NCBI GenBank assembly: GCA_021808545.1
Contig: JAKBBM010000002.1
Coordinates: forward strand, 1-64,000
Direction: 5' to 3'
Length of the DNA: 64,000 nucleotides
DNA from: Pseudomonadota bacterium
Lineage (GTDB): Bacteria; Pseudomonadota; Alphaproteobacteria; Acetobacterales; Acetobacteraceae
Each line of letters begins with the position of its first letter. Position 1 is the stretch's first letter. The notes below the pieces were generated by a model that was not told the DNA's origin, searched no databases, and saw nothing but the letters and a program-made list of their open reading frames with translations. Position numbers and translations under genes: made by a program. This document shows positions 1 through 10,243 of this stretch, one piece after another.

Positions 1-155
1 TCCGCCCCACATGGCAAAATGGCACCGCCGATCATTATCTCGGCGACGCCATTGCCTATAACGCCCACATGGCCAGCCTCGCCCTCGAACCCGCCAGTCT
101 GGAGCGGCAGATTCTCGATACGGCCGCTTATTTGGGCAAGTGTTTCTCGATATAA
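1..155 (+). CDS. C-terminal fragment of an unidentified protein, truncated by the window edge
   Basis: Frame 3 is open from the window start to TAA at 153-155 (...NGTADHYLGDAIAYNAHMASLALEPASLERQILDTAAYLGKCFSI*). Protein-like composition; overlaps the 3' end of speE by ~28 nt. Confidence 0.5.
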   Translation, partial: RPTWQNGTADHYLGDAIAYNAHMASLALEPASLERQILDTAAYLGKCFSI

Positions 156-985
156 GGCGGCAGCCAGAAGCTCGCCACATGCACGTGCGGTGTCCAATAT
201 TCACCGCGAATACCAGCCTCAATGGCCCGCGCCTCAATCAGCTCCACCGGCTGGCGCGTCAGCGTCTCATCCTTGCCGGCCCAGCCCAGTGTCATATAGC
301 CGCCCACATAGGTCGGGACCGCCGCCACATAGGCGGTGACATGCGGGAAAAACCGCCTGCGCCGCGCGCTCGTCTCACGCAGCTCATCGGCCTGCATGAA
401 GGGCACACCGCACTGATTCACGATCAGCCCTTGGGCTGAGAGAATCCGCGCCGCGTTCTTGTAGAATTCATCGGTGAACAGCACCTCGCCCACACCAATC
501 GGGTCGGTGGAATCGACGATGATGACATCGAAGGATGCATCCGGCGCCTTCTTCACGTAATCTATGCCATCGCCCACAATCACTTCGGCGCGCGGGTCGT
601 GCCACGCATCTCCGCCAATACCGGGCAAAAACTCCTTGGACAGGCGGATCACCTCGCCGTCAATCTCAGCCATCACCGCGCGTTCCACGGTTTTATGCAT
701 CAGCACATGGCGCAGCACGCCGCCATCGCCCGCCCCTATGATCAGCACATTGCGCGCATTGCCGTGGGCCAGCAGCGGCACATGGGTGAGCATTTCCTGG
801 TACACGAACTCATCGCGCTCGGTAATCTGCACCACGCCATCCAGCGTCAGCACGCGGCCATGGCTGGCCGTCTCGAACACGGCAATATCCTGAAACGGGC
901 TTTTCACCCTCGCCAATTGGCGCTCAAACTTAAAACGCTGGCCCCAATCGGGGTACAGCGTCTCATTCAGCCAGGTTTCGGTCAT
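128..985 (-). CDS. speE: Spermidine synthase (polyamine aminopropyltransferase)
   Basis: MTETWLNETLYPDWGQRFKFERQLARVKSPFQDIAVFETASHGRVLTLDGVVQ...; LIIGAGDGGVLRHVL and VDSTDPIGVGEVLFTDEFY motifs; next to speD. Confidence 0.95.
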   Translation of the reverse strand: MTETWLNETLYPDWGQRFKFERQLARVKSPFQDIAVFETASHGRVLTLDGVVQITERDEFVYQEMLTHVPLLAHGNARNVLIIGAGDGGVLRHVLMHKTVERAVMAEIDGEVIRLSKEFLPGIGGDAWHDPRAEVIVGDGIDYVKKAPDASFDVIIVDSTDPIGVGEVLFTDEFYKNAARILSAQGLIVNQCGVPFMQADELRETSARRRRFFPHVTAYVAAVPTYVGGYMTLGWAGKDETLTRQPVELIEARAIEAGIRGEYWTPHVHVASFWLPPYIEKHLPK

Positions 986-1043
986 AACCCACCCTTGCGA
1001 TTTTTTGAAAGAGCCGGGGCTTTAAACCGCCCCGGCGCCAGCT

Positions 1044-1499
1044 TCAGGCGATCAACCCGCGCTTTTGCTCGTTGATCTGAATATGGCTCGGGCTGAAAGC
1101 CTCCTTCAGAAACGGGATGATCTTGTACGGATCGCAGCAGCCGCACATGAACACGTCGAGGGCGGCGAAATCACGCTCGGGCCATGTATGGATGGAGATA
1201 TGGCTTTCCGCCAGCACCACCACGCCAGACACGCCGCCATTGGGCGTGAAATGGTGGAAATGATGGTGCAGGATGGTGGCACCCGCGGCCAACGCGCCGT
1301 CGCACAGCGTCTGGTCGATCAGCTCAGGGCTGTCGAGATTGGACGCCCCCCACAGATCGATGATCAGGTGCATGCCGGCGTATTTCACGCCGTCCTTCTC
1401 CACGTAATAATCTTTCTGCGGCTCCACAGAGACCGAGCTATTCGTCTGGTTTTCTCTCGGAGTCTCCGAGACCATCCCCAGTCGGGCAAGTGCGTTCAT
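1044..1499 (-). CDS. speD: S-adenosylmethionine decarboxylase proenzyme
   Basis: VVVLAESHISIHTWPE contains the pyruvoyl-forming ESH site; ...DVFMCGCCDPYK. Start chosen at MNALARLG, preceded by GAGGGGG. Confidence 0.93.
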   Translation of the reverse strand: MNALARLGMVSETPRENQTNSSVSVEPQKDYYVEKDGVKYAGMHLIIDLWGASNLDSPELIDQTLCDGALAAGATILHHHFHHFTPNGGVSGVVVLAESHISIHTWPERDFAALDVFMCGCCDPYKIIPFLKEAFSPSHIQINEQKRGLIA

Positions 1500-1505
1500 T
1501 TCGAA

Positions 1506-1595
1506 CCCCCTCAACTAGCAGACAGCCTGTAGAACGCGGCACCATGCCACGCCCCCCTGGGCCAATGGGGGGGGCTTATGAAGCCTTAGCCCCCC
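1506..1595 (-). promoter_or_regulatory. Putative speD leader with mutually exclusive G-tract/C-tract pairings
   Basis: mRNA sense: GGGGGGC (595-589), GCCCCCCCC (575-567), GGGGGGC (557-551), then GAGGGGG Shine-Dalgarno (~1512-1506). One C8 tract is complementary to all three G tracts. Confidence 0.4.
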
Positions 1596-1634
1596 TTAAC
1601 GCAAGACCTAATTTGGTTTTTAACCATGAAATTT

Positions 1635-4508
1635 CTACGCTGCTGCCTCCACATAGGCTTCCAGCGGCGCGCAGGAGCAGACAAGGTTACGGTCGCCATA
1701 CACATTATCCACGCGTTTGACTGGCGGCCAATATTTCGATACCGCCACAAAATCGAGCGGGAAAGCCGCCTCGGCGCGCGTGTAGGGGTGTGTCCATTGC
1801 TCAGCCATCACCTCGGCGGCGGTATGCGGCGCGTTTTTCAGCGGGTTGTCCTCACGCGGCCAGGTGCCGTCCGCAATCGCCTCAATCTCACCGGCAATCT
1901 TCAGCATCGCATCGCAAAACCGGTCCAGCTCGGCCAGATCCTCGCTTTCCGTCGGCTCAATCATCAACGTGCCCGACACCGGCCAGGACATGGTCGGCGC
2001 ATGAAACCCGTAATCGGCGAGGCGCTTGGCGATATCCTCCACCTGCACGCCGGCGCGCGCGGCAAAGCCCCTGCAATCGATAATACATTCATGCGCCACG
2101 CGCCCATCGGCCCCGCGATAAAGGATGGGATATGCCCCCTCCAGCCGTGCCGCGATATAATTGGCGTTCAGAATCGCGATCTTGGTGGCCTGGGTAATGC
2201 CATCGGCCCCCATCAGCCGGATATAGGCGTAAGGAATGGGCAGGATCAGCGCCGAGCCGAATGGCGCCGCGGCAACAGGGCCATAGCCGCTGGCCGGCCC
2301 CGCATCGGCGCACAGCGGGTGGTTCGGCAAATACGGCGCCAGATGTGCTGCAACCCCAATCGGCCCCACACCCGGCCCGCCGCCGCCATGGGGGATGCAG
2401 AAGGTCTTGTGCAGGTTCAAATGGCACACATCCGCGCCAATGCGGGCGGGGCTAGTCAGCCCCACCTGCGCGTTCATATTGGCGCCATCCATGTACACCT
2501 GCCCACCTGCCACATGCACATCCTGCACAATATCGCGGATCGCGGTTTCAAACACGCCATGCGTGCTGGGGTAGGTGATCATCAGCGCCGCGATCCGCCC
2601 CTCATGCGCGGCGATTTTCGCGCGCAGATCGGCTTCGTCCACATTGCCCTGGCGGTCGCAGGCCACCACCACCACCTTATAGCCCGCCATGGTGGCCGAG
2701 GCCGGGTTGGTGCCATGCGCCGAGGCCGGGATCAGGCAGATATCGCGCTGCCCCTGTCCGCGCGCCTCATGATAGGCGCGGATGGCGAGCAGCCCCGCAT
2801 ATTCGCCCTGCGCGCCGGAATTGGGCTGGAGCGAGACAGCGGCAAACCCTGTCACCTCGGCCAGCAGGGCGGCCAGCTCGTCGATCAGCGCCTTGAAGCC
2901 CCGCGTCTGCTCGGCCGGCGCAAACGGGTGCAGGGTTGCGAATTCCGGCCAGGAGATGGCCGCCATCTCCACCGCGGCATTCAGCTTCATGGTGCAGGAG
3001 CCCAGCGGAATCATCGAGCGGTTAAGCGCGATATCCTTATCCTCCAGGCGCTTGAGATAGCGCATCATCGCATGTTCCGAATGATGCGTGTTGAACACCG
3101 CCTCATTCATAAAGCCGGTGCGGCGGACCAGGGCAGGGGGCAGAGAGCTTGCAGGCGCTGGCCCAAGCCTATCGCCCAGCACGGCCGCCAGCCGCTCCAG
3201 CTCATCGCGCGTTACGGTCTCATCCAGCGCGATGCCAATGCCGGTTGCATCGATCCGGCGCAGGTTAAACCCGGCCGCCAGCGCATCACGCATCAACCCA
3301 TCGGCCCGCGTCCCTGCCTCGAGCGCCAGCGTGTCGAAGAAGGCATCATGGCGCAGGGTCAGGCCCGCGCGCTGGGCGGCGCCGGCCAGCAGCCGCGCCT
3401 GGACATTCACCCGCCGCGCGATGGCACGCAAACCCTCCGGCCCGTGCCAGACGGCATAAAATCCCGCCATCACCGCCAGCAGAACCTGGGCGGTGCAGAT
3501 ATTGCTGGTCGCCTTCTCGCGGCGGATATGCTGCTCGCGCGTTTGCAGGGCCAGACGCATGGCGGGTGCGCCCGCCGCATCGCGCGAAACCCCCACCAGC
3601 CGCCCGGGCATGGACCGTTTGAACGCATCGCGCGTGGCGAAATAGCCGGCATGCGGGCCGCCAAACCCCATGGGCACGCCAAAACGCTGGGCCGCGCCCA
3701 CCACAATATCGGCCCCCATCTCGCCAGGCGGGGTCAGCAGCGCCAGGGCCAGCAAATCGGCGCAGACAATGCCCAGCGCCCCGGTCGCGTGCGCCGCCGC
3801 CAATTCAGGTGCAAGGTCGCGCACCCCGCCCGTGCCGCCAGGATAATTCAGCACCACGGCAAACGGGGCCGCCGCCGCGATCGCCTGCGTATCGCCCGGC
3901 GCAAAATCCACAATCTGCCAGCCCAGCGGCCAGGCGCGGGTGGCGATCACGGCGCGGGTTTGCGGATGCACATCCGCCGCCACGGCCACAACCTGGCCCG
4001 CTACCTTGGAGACAGCCCGCGCCATCGCCACCGCTTCGGCCGCGGCCGTCGCCTCGTCCAGGAGCGAGGCATTGGCGATGTCCATGCCGGTCAGCCCGCT
4101 GACCATGGTCTGGAAATTCAAAATCGCTTCCAGCCGCCCCTGGCTAATCTCAGCCTGATAGGGGGTGTAGGCGGTGTACCAGCCCGGGTTTTCCAGCACG
4201 TTGCGCTGGATCACGGCGGGGGTGAGCGTGCCATGATAGCCCATCCCGATCAGGGATTTCTTCACCTCGTTGCGGCCGGCAAAGCCGCGCAGCGCGGTCA
4301 GCACCGCCGCCTCGCTCAGGGCGTCGGGCAGATCAAGGCGCTGATTGGCGCGGATCGCCTCGGGCACCGTCTCGGCAATAAGTTGGTCGAGGCTCACCGC
4401 ACGCACGCGCACGAGCATCCGCGCGGTCTCGGCCGCATCCGGGCCAATATGGCGCGCCGCAAACGCATCGTGTGCGGCCAGCCCATCCAGCTCCACCAGC
4501 GCGCTCAA
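1635..4508 (-). CDS. gcvP: Glycine dehydrogenase (aminomethyl-transferring), single-chain P protein
   Basis: 957 aa; RHIGP near the N-terminus; [38 protein letters not shown] (PLP lysine region). Confidence 0.96.
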   Translation of the reverse strand: MSALVELDGLAAHDAFAARHIGPDAAETARMLVRVRAVSLDQLIAETVPEAIRANQRLDLPDALSEAAVLTALRGFAGRNEVKKSLIGMGYHGTLTPAVIQRNVLENPGWYTAYTPYQAEISQGRLEAILNFQTMVSGLTGMDIANASLLDEATAAAEAVAMARAVSKVAGQVVAVAADVHPQTRAVIATRAWPLGWQIVDFAPGDTQAIAAAAPFAVVLNYPGGTGGVRDLAPELAAAHATGALGIVCADLLALALLTPPGEMGADIVVGAAQRFGVPMGFGGPHAGYFATRDAFKRSMPGRLVGVSRDAAGAPAMRLALQTREQHIRREKATSNICTAQVLLAVMAGFYAVWHGPEGLRAIARRVNVQARLLAGAAQRAGLTLRHDAFFDTLALEAGTRADGLMRDALAAGFNLRRIDATGIGIALDETVTRDELERLAAVLGDRLGPAPASSLPPALVRRTGFMNEAVFNTHHSEHAMMRYLKRLEDKDIALNRSMIPLGSCTMKLNAAVEMAAISWPEFATLHPFAPAEQTRGFKALIDELAALLAEVTGFAAVSLQPNSGAQGEYAGLLAIRAYHEARGQGQRDICLIPASAHGTNPASATMAGYKVVVVACDRQGNVDEADLRAKIAAHEGRIAALMITYPSTHGVFETAIRDIVQDVHVAGGQVYMDGANMNAQVGLTSPARIGADVCHLNLHKTFCIPHGGGGPGVGPIGVAAHLAPYLPNHPLCADAGPASGYGPVAAAPFGSALILPIPYAYIRLMGADGITQATKIAILNANYIAARLEGAYPILYRGADGRVAHECIIDCRGFAARAGVQVEDIAKRLADYGFHAPTMSWPVSGTLMIEPTESEDLAELDRFCDAMLKIAGEIEAIADGTWPREDNPLKNAPHTAAEVMAEQWTHPYTRAEAAFPLDFVAVSKYWPPVKRVDNVYGDRNLVCSCAPLEAYVEAAA

Positions 4509-4885
4509 GACAGCGTGCCCAAAAACGCATCATAGGCGGCGCGGTCCATCAACCCCGTCACCCCGGCCGGATCGGCCAGGCGCATTTTAAAGAACCAGCC
4601 CTCACCCTCCGGCGCGCGGTTCACAAGGGCGGGGTCATCCACAATCGCCTGGTTCGTCTCGGCCACCGTGCCAGCCAGCGGCGCATAAATGTCAGAGGCC
4701 GCCTTCACGCTCTCCACCACCGCGCAGGCCTCGCCCTTGGCCACGGCCCGGCCAAGCTCGGGCAGCTCCACGAACACAATATCGCCCAGCGCTTCCTGCG
4801 CATGGCCGGTAATGCCGATCACGGCCAAACCGTCCGCGCCCAGCGCGATCCATTCATGGTCCTGGCTGTAAAAAATCTCGGTCAT
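4505..4885 (-). CDS. gcvH: Glycine cleavage system H protein
   Basis: [16 protein letters not shown]...[24 protein letters not shown] (lipoyl-Lys motif). Start chosen at MTEIFYS; longer ORF begins 4909. Confidence 0.95.
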   Translation of the reverse strand: MTEIFYSQDHEWIALGADGLAVIGITGHAQEALGDIVFVELPELGRAVAKGEACAVVESVKAASDIYAPLAGTVAETNQAIVDDPALVNRAPEGEGWFFKMRLADPAGVTGLMDRAAYDAFLGTLS

Positions 4886-4898
4886 GGGGGCGGTCCTT

Positions 4899-5981
4899 TC
4901 AGCGGGCATAATGATGGGGAAGGAAGGGCAGGGGGCTGACTACCCCGGCCAAGGGTTTATCGCGCACGATCAAGTCCAGCGCGGTGCCGGGTTCGGCCAG
5001 ATCGGCGCGCACATAGCCAAGGGCAATGGGCGCGTTCAGGCTGGGCGAAAACACGCCCGAGGTCACGCGCCCCACAGTCTCGCCCGCATGCTGGATCCCG
5101 GCCCCCGCGCGGGCGGGCGCACGCCCTTCCAGGCGGATGCCAACCAGCTTTTGCGCCATCCCTTCGGCCAAAGCCGCGCGCAGCGCATCCGCGCCCAGAA
5201 AATCTCCGGCGGCGAGGCGTTTTTTTGACAAAGCAAAGCCAAGCCCGGCGGCAATGGGGTTTGTTGCCTCGTCAATATCGTTGCCATACAGGCACAAGCC
5301 GGCTTCCAGCCGCAGCGAATCCCGCGCCCCCAGCCCGGCCGGCACGGCACCGCGCGCCAGCAGCAGCTCGGCCAGCGCCTCACCCGCCGCGCCAGCACAG
5401 CCAATCTCAAACCCGTCCTCGCCCGTATAGCCCGAGCGGGTGACGATACACGGAATTCCCTCAATGCTGAGCATCGCGGCATCCATAAAGCGCAAATGCG
5501 CGGCCTCGGGCAGCATCTGCGCGGCTTGCGGCCCTTGCAGGGCCAGCAATGCGCGATCGAAACAGGTGGTGATATCCAGCCCATGGCCGCGCAGATGCGC
5601 CACATCCACCGCCTTGCGCCCGGCATTGAGCACCGCCAGCAAATGCGCGCCCACATTCGCCACCATCAGATCATCAATGATTCCGCCCGCCTGGTTCAGC
5701 AGCAGCGTGTAGCGTTGCCGCCCGGGCTTCAGCCCCGCGATATCGCCCGGCACCAACGCCGCGAAGGCGTGCGGATCGGCGATTTCCACCTGCCCCATAT
5801 GCGAGACATCGAACAAGGCGGCCTTCGTGCGGCATGCCTTATGCTCGGCGATAATGCCCTGATATTGCAGCGGCATCTCATACCCGGCAAAATCCACCAT
5901 GCGCGCGCCAAGGCGCCGGTGCAGCCCATCCAACGGTGTTCTGGCCAAGCCAACCCCCAAGATCAGTCCCCGGCATTGCAA
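4899..5981 (-). CDS. gcvT: Glycine cleavage system aminomethyltransferase (T protein)
   Basis: LHRRLGARMVDFAGYEMPLQYQGIIAEHKACRTKAALFDVSHMGQ...; SGYTGEDGFEI; upstream of gcvH. Exact start uncertain. Confidence 0.95.
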   Translation of the reverse strand: MQCRGLILGVGLARTPLDGLHRRLGARMVDFAGYEMPLQYQGIIAEHKACRTKAALFDVSHMGQVEIADPHAFAALVPGDIAGLKPGRQRYTLLLNQAGGIIDDLMVANVGAHLLAVLNAGRKAVDVAHLRGHGLDITTCFDRALLALQGPQAAQMLPEAAHLRFMDAAMLSIEGIPCIVTRSGYTGEDGFEIGCAGAAGEALAELLLARGAVPAGLGARDSLRLEAGLCLYGNDIDEATNPIAAGLGFALSKKRLAAGDFLGADALRAALAEGMAQKLVGIRLEGRAPARAGAGIQHAGETVGRVTSGVFSPSLNAPIALGYVRADLAEPGTALDLIVRDKPLAGVVSPLPFLPHHYAR

Positions 5982-6000
5982 GCGCCGGCATGCCTGACCC

Positions 6001-6190
6001 CCCTCTGTCCTGAGAACCTGAGAGATTCGGCGCGTACCTTGCGGCGCAACGCCTTGACCCCGTCGGTGCGGCGGGCAACCCGCCGGCTTTCCAGAGTGTC
6101 CCTTTTACAAGCCGCAGCCCTTTTGCCTGAGCGGTTCCGGGGGCCGGTTGCGCCTTCGGCGGCGGGAATGCCCCGCTCTCTCCTGCGTCC
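6001..6190 (-). promoter_or_regulatory. Tandem glycine riboswitch upstream of gcvT
   Basis: Minus strand: CGCAGGAGAGAGC...GCCGAAGGCGCAA...CCGCTCAGGCAAAAGG...ACACTCTGGA, then GCACCGACGGGGTCAAGG...GAATCTCTCAGGTTCTCAGGACAGAGGGG. Matches two consecutive glycine aptamers. Confidence 0.9.
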
Positions 6191-6438
6191 GAATAAGGAC
6201 AAGCCCACTTTGCCCCAAGGGCACGGGCTTTGCCAAGCCGATTTTCACCGCACCGCGAAAAATAGCCCCTCGCCGCCCTCACGAGATGTTTACCGGCGCA
6301 TAATCGGCGGAATTCAGGCTTTTTGCCGCCGCCACTTACCAACATGACCGGCCCAGATATTCAATTGATATTGAATTTCCAGCCCGATCCGGCGAATGAT
6401 CGCCGCATTCGCGTAATATTATTAAAGATGGCTTAACT

Positions 6439-6843
6439 ATGATGCCTGAAACAGAACCGGACGATAACCCGGCTTCGGCCTGTGTTCTGTTAGTGGAGGA
6501 TGAAAGCCTGATCCGCTCGATGCTTGCCGATGAGCTGCGCGATACCGGTTTGCGTGTCGTCGAATCCGCCAGCGCGGATGAGGCATGGCGCTATCTGGAA
6601 AATGGCGGCGCCGCCGACCTCGTTTTTTCCGATGTCACCATGCCAGGCCCCTTCAACGGTATGGAGCTGGCACGGCGTATCCACCGGGATTTTCCGCACA
6701 TCAAAACCTTGCTCGCTTCGGGCAATCCCGGCGCGATGACGCTGAGCGCGCAAATCCCCTTCATCCAGAAACCCTACCGGCTGGATCAGGTCATTCAGGC
6801 CATTCTGCGCCTGGTGCGCCCGGCCCAGCCCACGGGCGGCTAA
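6439..6843 (+). CDS. Single-domain response regulator (CheY-like receiver)
   Basis: ACVLLVEDESLIRSMLADELRDTG...LVFSDVTMPGPFNGMELARRI...FIQKPYRLDQV: receiver Asp, Lys and fold signatures; no output domain. Confidence 0.88.
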   Translation: MMPETEPDDNPASACVLLVEDESLIRSMLADELRDTGLRVVESASADEAWRYLENGGAADLVFSDVTMPGPFNGMELARRIHRDFPHIKTLLASGNPGAMTLSAQIPFIQKPYRLDQVIQAILRLVRPAQPTGG

Positions 6844-7075
6844 GGCGCCAGCTCCGGCCATGCCCGGCGCGCGCATCGCAAAACCGCATGGCCGGCCCAG
6901 CACCCGCCGCCCCGTCTATTGACACGGCCGGCTTTCACCACACTTGATTTCCCCATACACGCGTGAATCCATTCTTAACCCCTTGATCAGGGCCAGTTCA
7001 GGCCCGGCATGGCGCCGCCGCGCGGGACCATGCCAGACCTGAAGGCCCTCCAACCCGAGATAAAGACCAACCGCA

Positions 7076-7972
7076 ATGGCTGATGATCCCTATAAAGTCC
7101 TGGGCGTGCCAAAGACCGCGACCCAAGAGCAAATCCGCGCCGCCTACCGTAAGCTGGCGAAAAAACACCATCCCGACCTCAATCCCGGCAACAAGGCGGC
7201 GGAAGACTCGTTCAAGGCCGTCTCCCTGGCCAATGATCTGCTCTCCGATCCCGAAAAACGCGCCCGCTTCGACCGTGGCGAGATCGACGCCACCGGCGCC
7301 GAGCGCGCGCCCCAGGGCGGCTGGCAGCATTACGGCAATGCCGGTCCCGGCCCCGGCGGTATGGGTGGCATGGGCGGTGCTGGCGGGTTTGGCGGGTTCG
7401 AGGATCTGTTCTCCAATATTTTCGAGCAGCGCGGGGCTGGCCCCGCCCGTGGCCAGGATGAGCGTTATTCGATCAAGGCCGGGTTTTTGGAGGCGGTCAA
7501 TGGCGGCACCAAGCGCATCACCCTGCCGGACGGGCAAAGCCTGGATGTGAAAATCCCGCCCGGCACGGCCGAGGGCGATGTGCTGCGCCTGCGCGGACGC
7601 GGCCGCCCGGGGCGCCATAACGGCCCGGCCGGCGATGCGCTGATCGAAGTTCATGTCACCCCGCACAAGCTGTTCCGGCGCGAGGGCCGCAACATCCATA
7701 TCGACCTGCCAATCTCGCTGAAAGAGGCGGTGCTGGGCGCCAAAATCCCAGCCCCCACCCCGGGCGGCACGGTGATGATGTCGGTCAAACCCCATACTGA
7801 GAGCGGAACAGTGCTGCGGCTGCGCGGGCGGGGTGTTCCAGCACACGGGCATCATCATGCGGGGGATCTGCTGGTCACGCTGCGCGTGGTGGTCGGCCCG
7901 GCGGATGCAGCCCTGGAAGAGTTCCTGAAAGGCTGGGCGCAGCCTGGATTCGACCCGCGCGCCGGACTGTAA
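7076..7972 (+). CDS. DnaJ/CbpA-like J-domain co-chaperone
   Basis: DPYKVLGVPKTATQEQIRAAYRKLAKKHHPDLNPGNKAAED (J-domain with HPD), G-rich linker, C-terminal substrate-binding repeats; no CxxCxGxG zinc-finger repeats. Confidence 0.9.
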   Translation: MADDPYKVLGVPKTATQEQIRAAYRKLAKKHHPDLNPGNKAAEDSFKAVSLANDLLSDPEKRARFDRGEIDATGAERAPQGGWQHYGNAGPGPGGMGGMGGAGGFGGFEDLFSNIFEQRGAGPARGQDERYSIKAGFLEAVNGGTKRITLPDGQSLDVKIPPGTAEGDVLRLRGRGRPGRHNGPAGDALIEVHVTPHKLFRREGRNIHIDLPISLKEAVLGAKIPAPTPGGTVMMSVKPHTESGTVLRLRGRGVPAHGHHHAGDLLVTLRVVVGPADAALEEFLKGWAQPGFDPRAGL

Positions 7973-7975
7973 GCC

Positions 7976-8704
7976 TTATAGCGCGGTGGCCCGCGCGGCC
8001 AGCATCAGCCGCTTCATTTCGGCAATGGCCGCGGGCAAGCCCATGGCCAGCGCCTCGCCCATCAGGAAATGCCCGATATTAAGCTCGCGCACCTCGGGCA
8101 AGGCGGCAATGGGCTCCACATTGGCGAAGGTCAGCCCGTGTCCGGCATGGCATTCCAACCCCACCTGGGTGGTGAGTGCTGCGGCCATGCGCAAGCGCTG
8201 TAATTCGCCGGGCTTATCGTTGGCATAAGCGCCGGTATGCAGTTCCACCACCTGCGCGCCGACCTCAGCCGCGGCATAAATCTGCGCGGGCACGGGGTCC
8301 ACGAACAGCGACACCACCACCCCCGCATCCCGTAGCCGCGAGATCACCGGCCGCAGGGCGGCGCGGTTATTCACCACATCCAGCCCGCCCTCGGTGGTGA
8401 TCTCGGCGCGGCGCTCGGGCACAATACAGGCGCCATGCGGGCGCAGCCGGCAGGCAATGCCGGTCATCTCCGCCGTTGCCGCCATCTCGAAATTCACCGG
8501 CCGCCCGGCCCAGGCGCAAATCGCCTCGGCATCGGCATCGCGGATATGGCGCCGGTCCTCACGCAGATGCAGGGTAATGCCATCGGCCCCCGTTTCCGCG
8601 CAAAGCTTGGCGATGGTCAGCGGGTCCGGGTGGGCGCCGCCGCGCGCGTTGCGCAGCGTCGCCACGTGGTCGATATTGACGCCAAGGCGTAGGGATGCGG
8701 GCAT
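7976..8704 (-). CDS. pdxJ: Pyridoxine 5'-phosphate synthase
   Basis: RLGVNIDHVATLRNARGGAHPDPLTIAKLCAETGADGITLHLREDRRHI; HTGAYAN; LECHAGHGLTFANV. Confidence 0.96.
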   Translation of the reverse strand: MPASLRLGVNIDHVATLRNARGGAHPDPLTIAKLCAETGADGITLHLREDRRHIRDADAEAICAWAGRPVNFEMAATAEMTGIACRLRPHGACIVPERRAEITTEGGLDVVNNRAALRPVISRLRDAGVVVSLFVDPVPAQIYAAAEVGAQVVELHTGAYANDKPGELQRLRMAAALTTQVGLECHAGHGLTFANVEPIAALPEVRELNIGHFLMGEALAMGLPAAIAEMKRLMLAARATAL

Positions 8705-8708
8705 GGCG

Positions 8709-10100
8709 CTAGATATGCAGCGCCCGCCCATTGGCCGCCAGGGCGGCTTCCTTCACCACTTCGCTCAAGGTGGGGTGCGCATGGCAGACGCGCGCCACAT
8801 CCTCGGCCGAGGCGCCGAATTCCAGCGCCATGGTCAGCTCCGCGATCAGCGTTCCGGCATCCGGCCCGATAATATGCGCGCCCAGCAGCTTGTCGGTGCC
8901 TTTTTCGGACAGGATTTTCACAAACCCCTCGGTCGCCCCCATGGCGCGCGCACGGCCATTGGCCATGAACGGGAACTTGCCGACGACATAGGCAATATCC
9001 GCCGCCTTCAGCTCTTCCTCGGTCTGGCCCACGGCGGCCACTTCCGGCCACGTGTAAACCACGCTCGGGATCGCGCCGTAATTCACATGGCCCGCCTGCC
9101 CGGCCAGCAACTCGGCCAGGGCGACACCCTCCTCCTCGGCCTTGTGCGCCAGCATCGGCCCCGCGACCACATCGCCAATGGCGTAAATGCCCGGCACGTT
9201 GGTGGCGTAATGCGCATCGATCTTCACCCGGCCGCGCTCATCCACCGCAACACCGGCCGCATCCAGCTTCAGCCCCTCGGTATAGGCGTAGCGGCCAATC
9301 GCCAGCAGCACCACATCGGCCTTCAGCGTCTCGGCGTCACCGCCCTTGGCCGGCTCCACGGTCAGCGTCACACCCTTGCCCTCGGGCTTGGCACTGGTCA
9401 CCTTATGGCCGAGCTTGAAGGTGAAGCCCTGCTTGGTCAGGCTCTGCTGGAAAGCCTTGGAGACTTCGTTATCAAGGCCAGGGGTGATCCGGTCGAGGAA
9501 CTCAACCACGGTCACCTCAGCCCCCAGCCGGCGCCAGACGGAGCCCAGCTCCAGCCCGATCACGCCGCCGCCAATCACGACCAGATGCTCCGGCACTTTC
9601 TCCAGCTCCAGCGCGCCGGTGGAGGTGACGATGCGTTTTTCATCGACCTCGACCCCTTTCAGCGGCACCGAGCCCGACCCGGTGGCGATGACGATATGCT
9701 TGGCGCTATAGGCCTTGCCCGCGACCTCGATGGCATCCGGACCGGTAAAGGCGGCTTCCCCCTTGATCCAGGTCACCTTGTTCTTCTTGAACAGGAATTC
9801 GATGCCCTTGGTGTTCTCGCCCACCACTTTGGTCTTGCGCGCCTGCATCCGGGCAAGGTCGAGCTTCACGCCGGAAACATCGATCCCATGATCGGCCAGG
9901 CCATGCGCGGCCTCATGGAAGGTTTCGGAGGATTGCAGCAGCGCCTTGGAGGGGATGCAGCCGACATTGAGGCAGGTGCCGCCCAGCGTCGCCCGTTTTT
10001 CGACGCACGCGACCTTGAAGCCGAGCTGTGCCGCGCGAATGGCGCATACATAGCCGCCCGGTCCCGCTCCAATCACGATCACGTCGAAATTCTCAGCCAT
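8709..10100 (-). CDS. lpdA: Dihydrolipoyl dehydrogenase
   Basis: [55 protein letters not shown] (redox CLNVGC); C-terminal [15 protein letters not shown]. Longer upstream ORF start rejected. Confidence 0.96.
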   Translation of the reverse strand: MAENFDVIVIGAGPGGYVCAIRAAQLGFKVACVEKRATLGGTCLNVGCIPSKALLQSSETFHEAAHGLADHGIDVSGVKLDLARMQARKTKVVGENTKGIEFLFKKNKVTWIKGEAAFTGPDAIEVAGKAYSAKHIVIATGSGSVPLKGVEVDEKRIVTSTGALELEKVPEHLVVIGGGVIGLELGSVWRRLGAEVTVVEFLDRITPGLDNEVSKAFQQSLTKQGFTFKLGHKVTSAKPEGKGVTLTVEPAKGGDAETLKADVVLLAIGRYAYTEGLKLDAAGVAVDERGRVKIDAHYATNVPGIYAIGDVVAGPMLAHKAEEEGVALAELLAGQAGHVNYGAIPSVVYTWPEVAAVGQTEEELKAADIAYVVGKFPFMANGRARAMGATEGFVKILSEKGTDKLLGAHIIGPDAGTLIAELTMALEFGASAEDVARVCHAHPTLSEVVKEAALAANGRALHI

Positions 10101-10243
10101 GCTGCGCTCCCCTGTGGATAAAATTTGGCGTGCATGCCTCTTAACGCCGCCGCCGCCGCCAAGCAATTCATGCCAGCCCTCGAATCCGGGCAAAACGGCG
10201 CTTATTCTTGCCATGGATACCCGCCGCCGCTTAAAGCCCGGGC

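Noticed and set aside
1626-4535. 969-aa plus-strand ORF
   Set aside because: Antisense to gcvP in GC-rich DNA; His/Arg/Gly-rich translation typical of shadow ORFs, with no domain signature.
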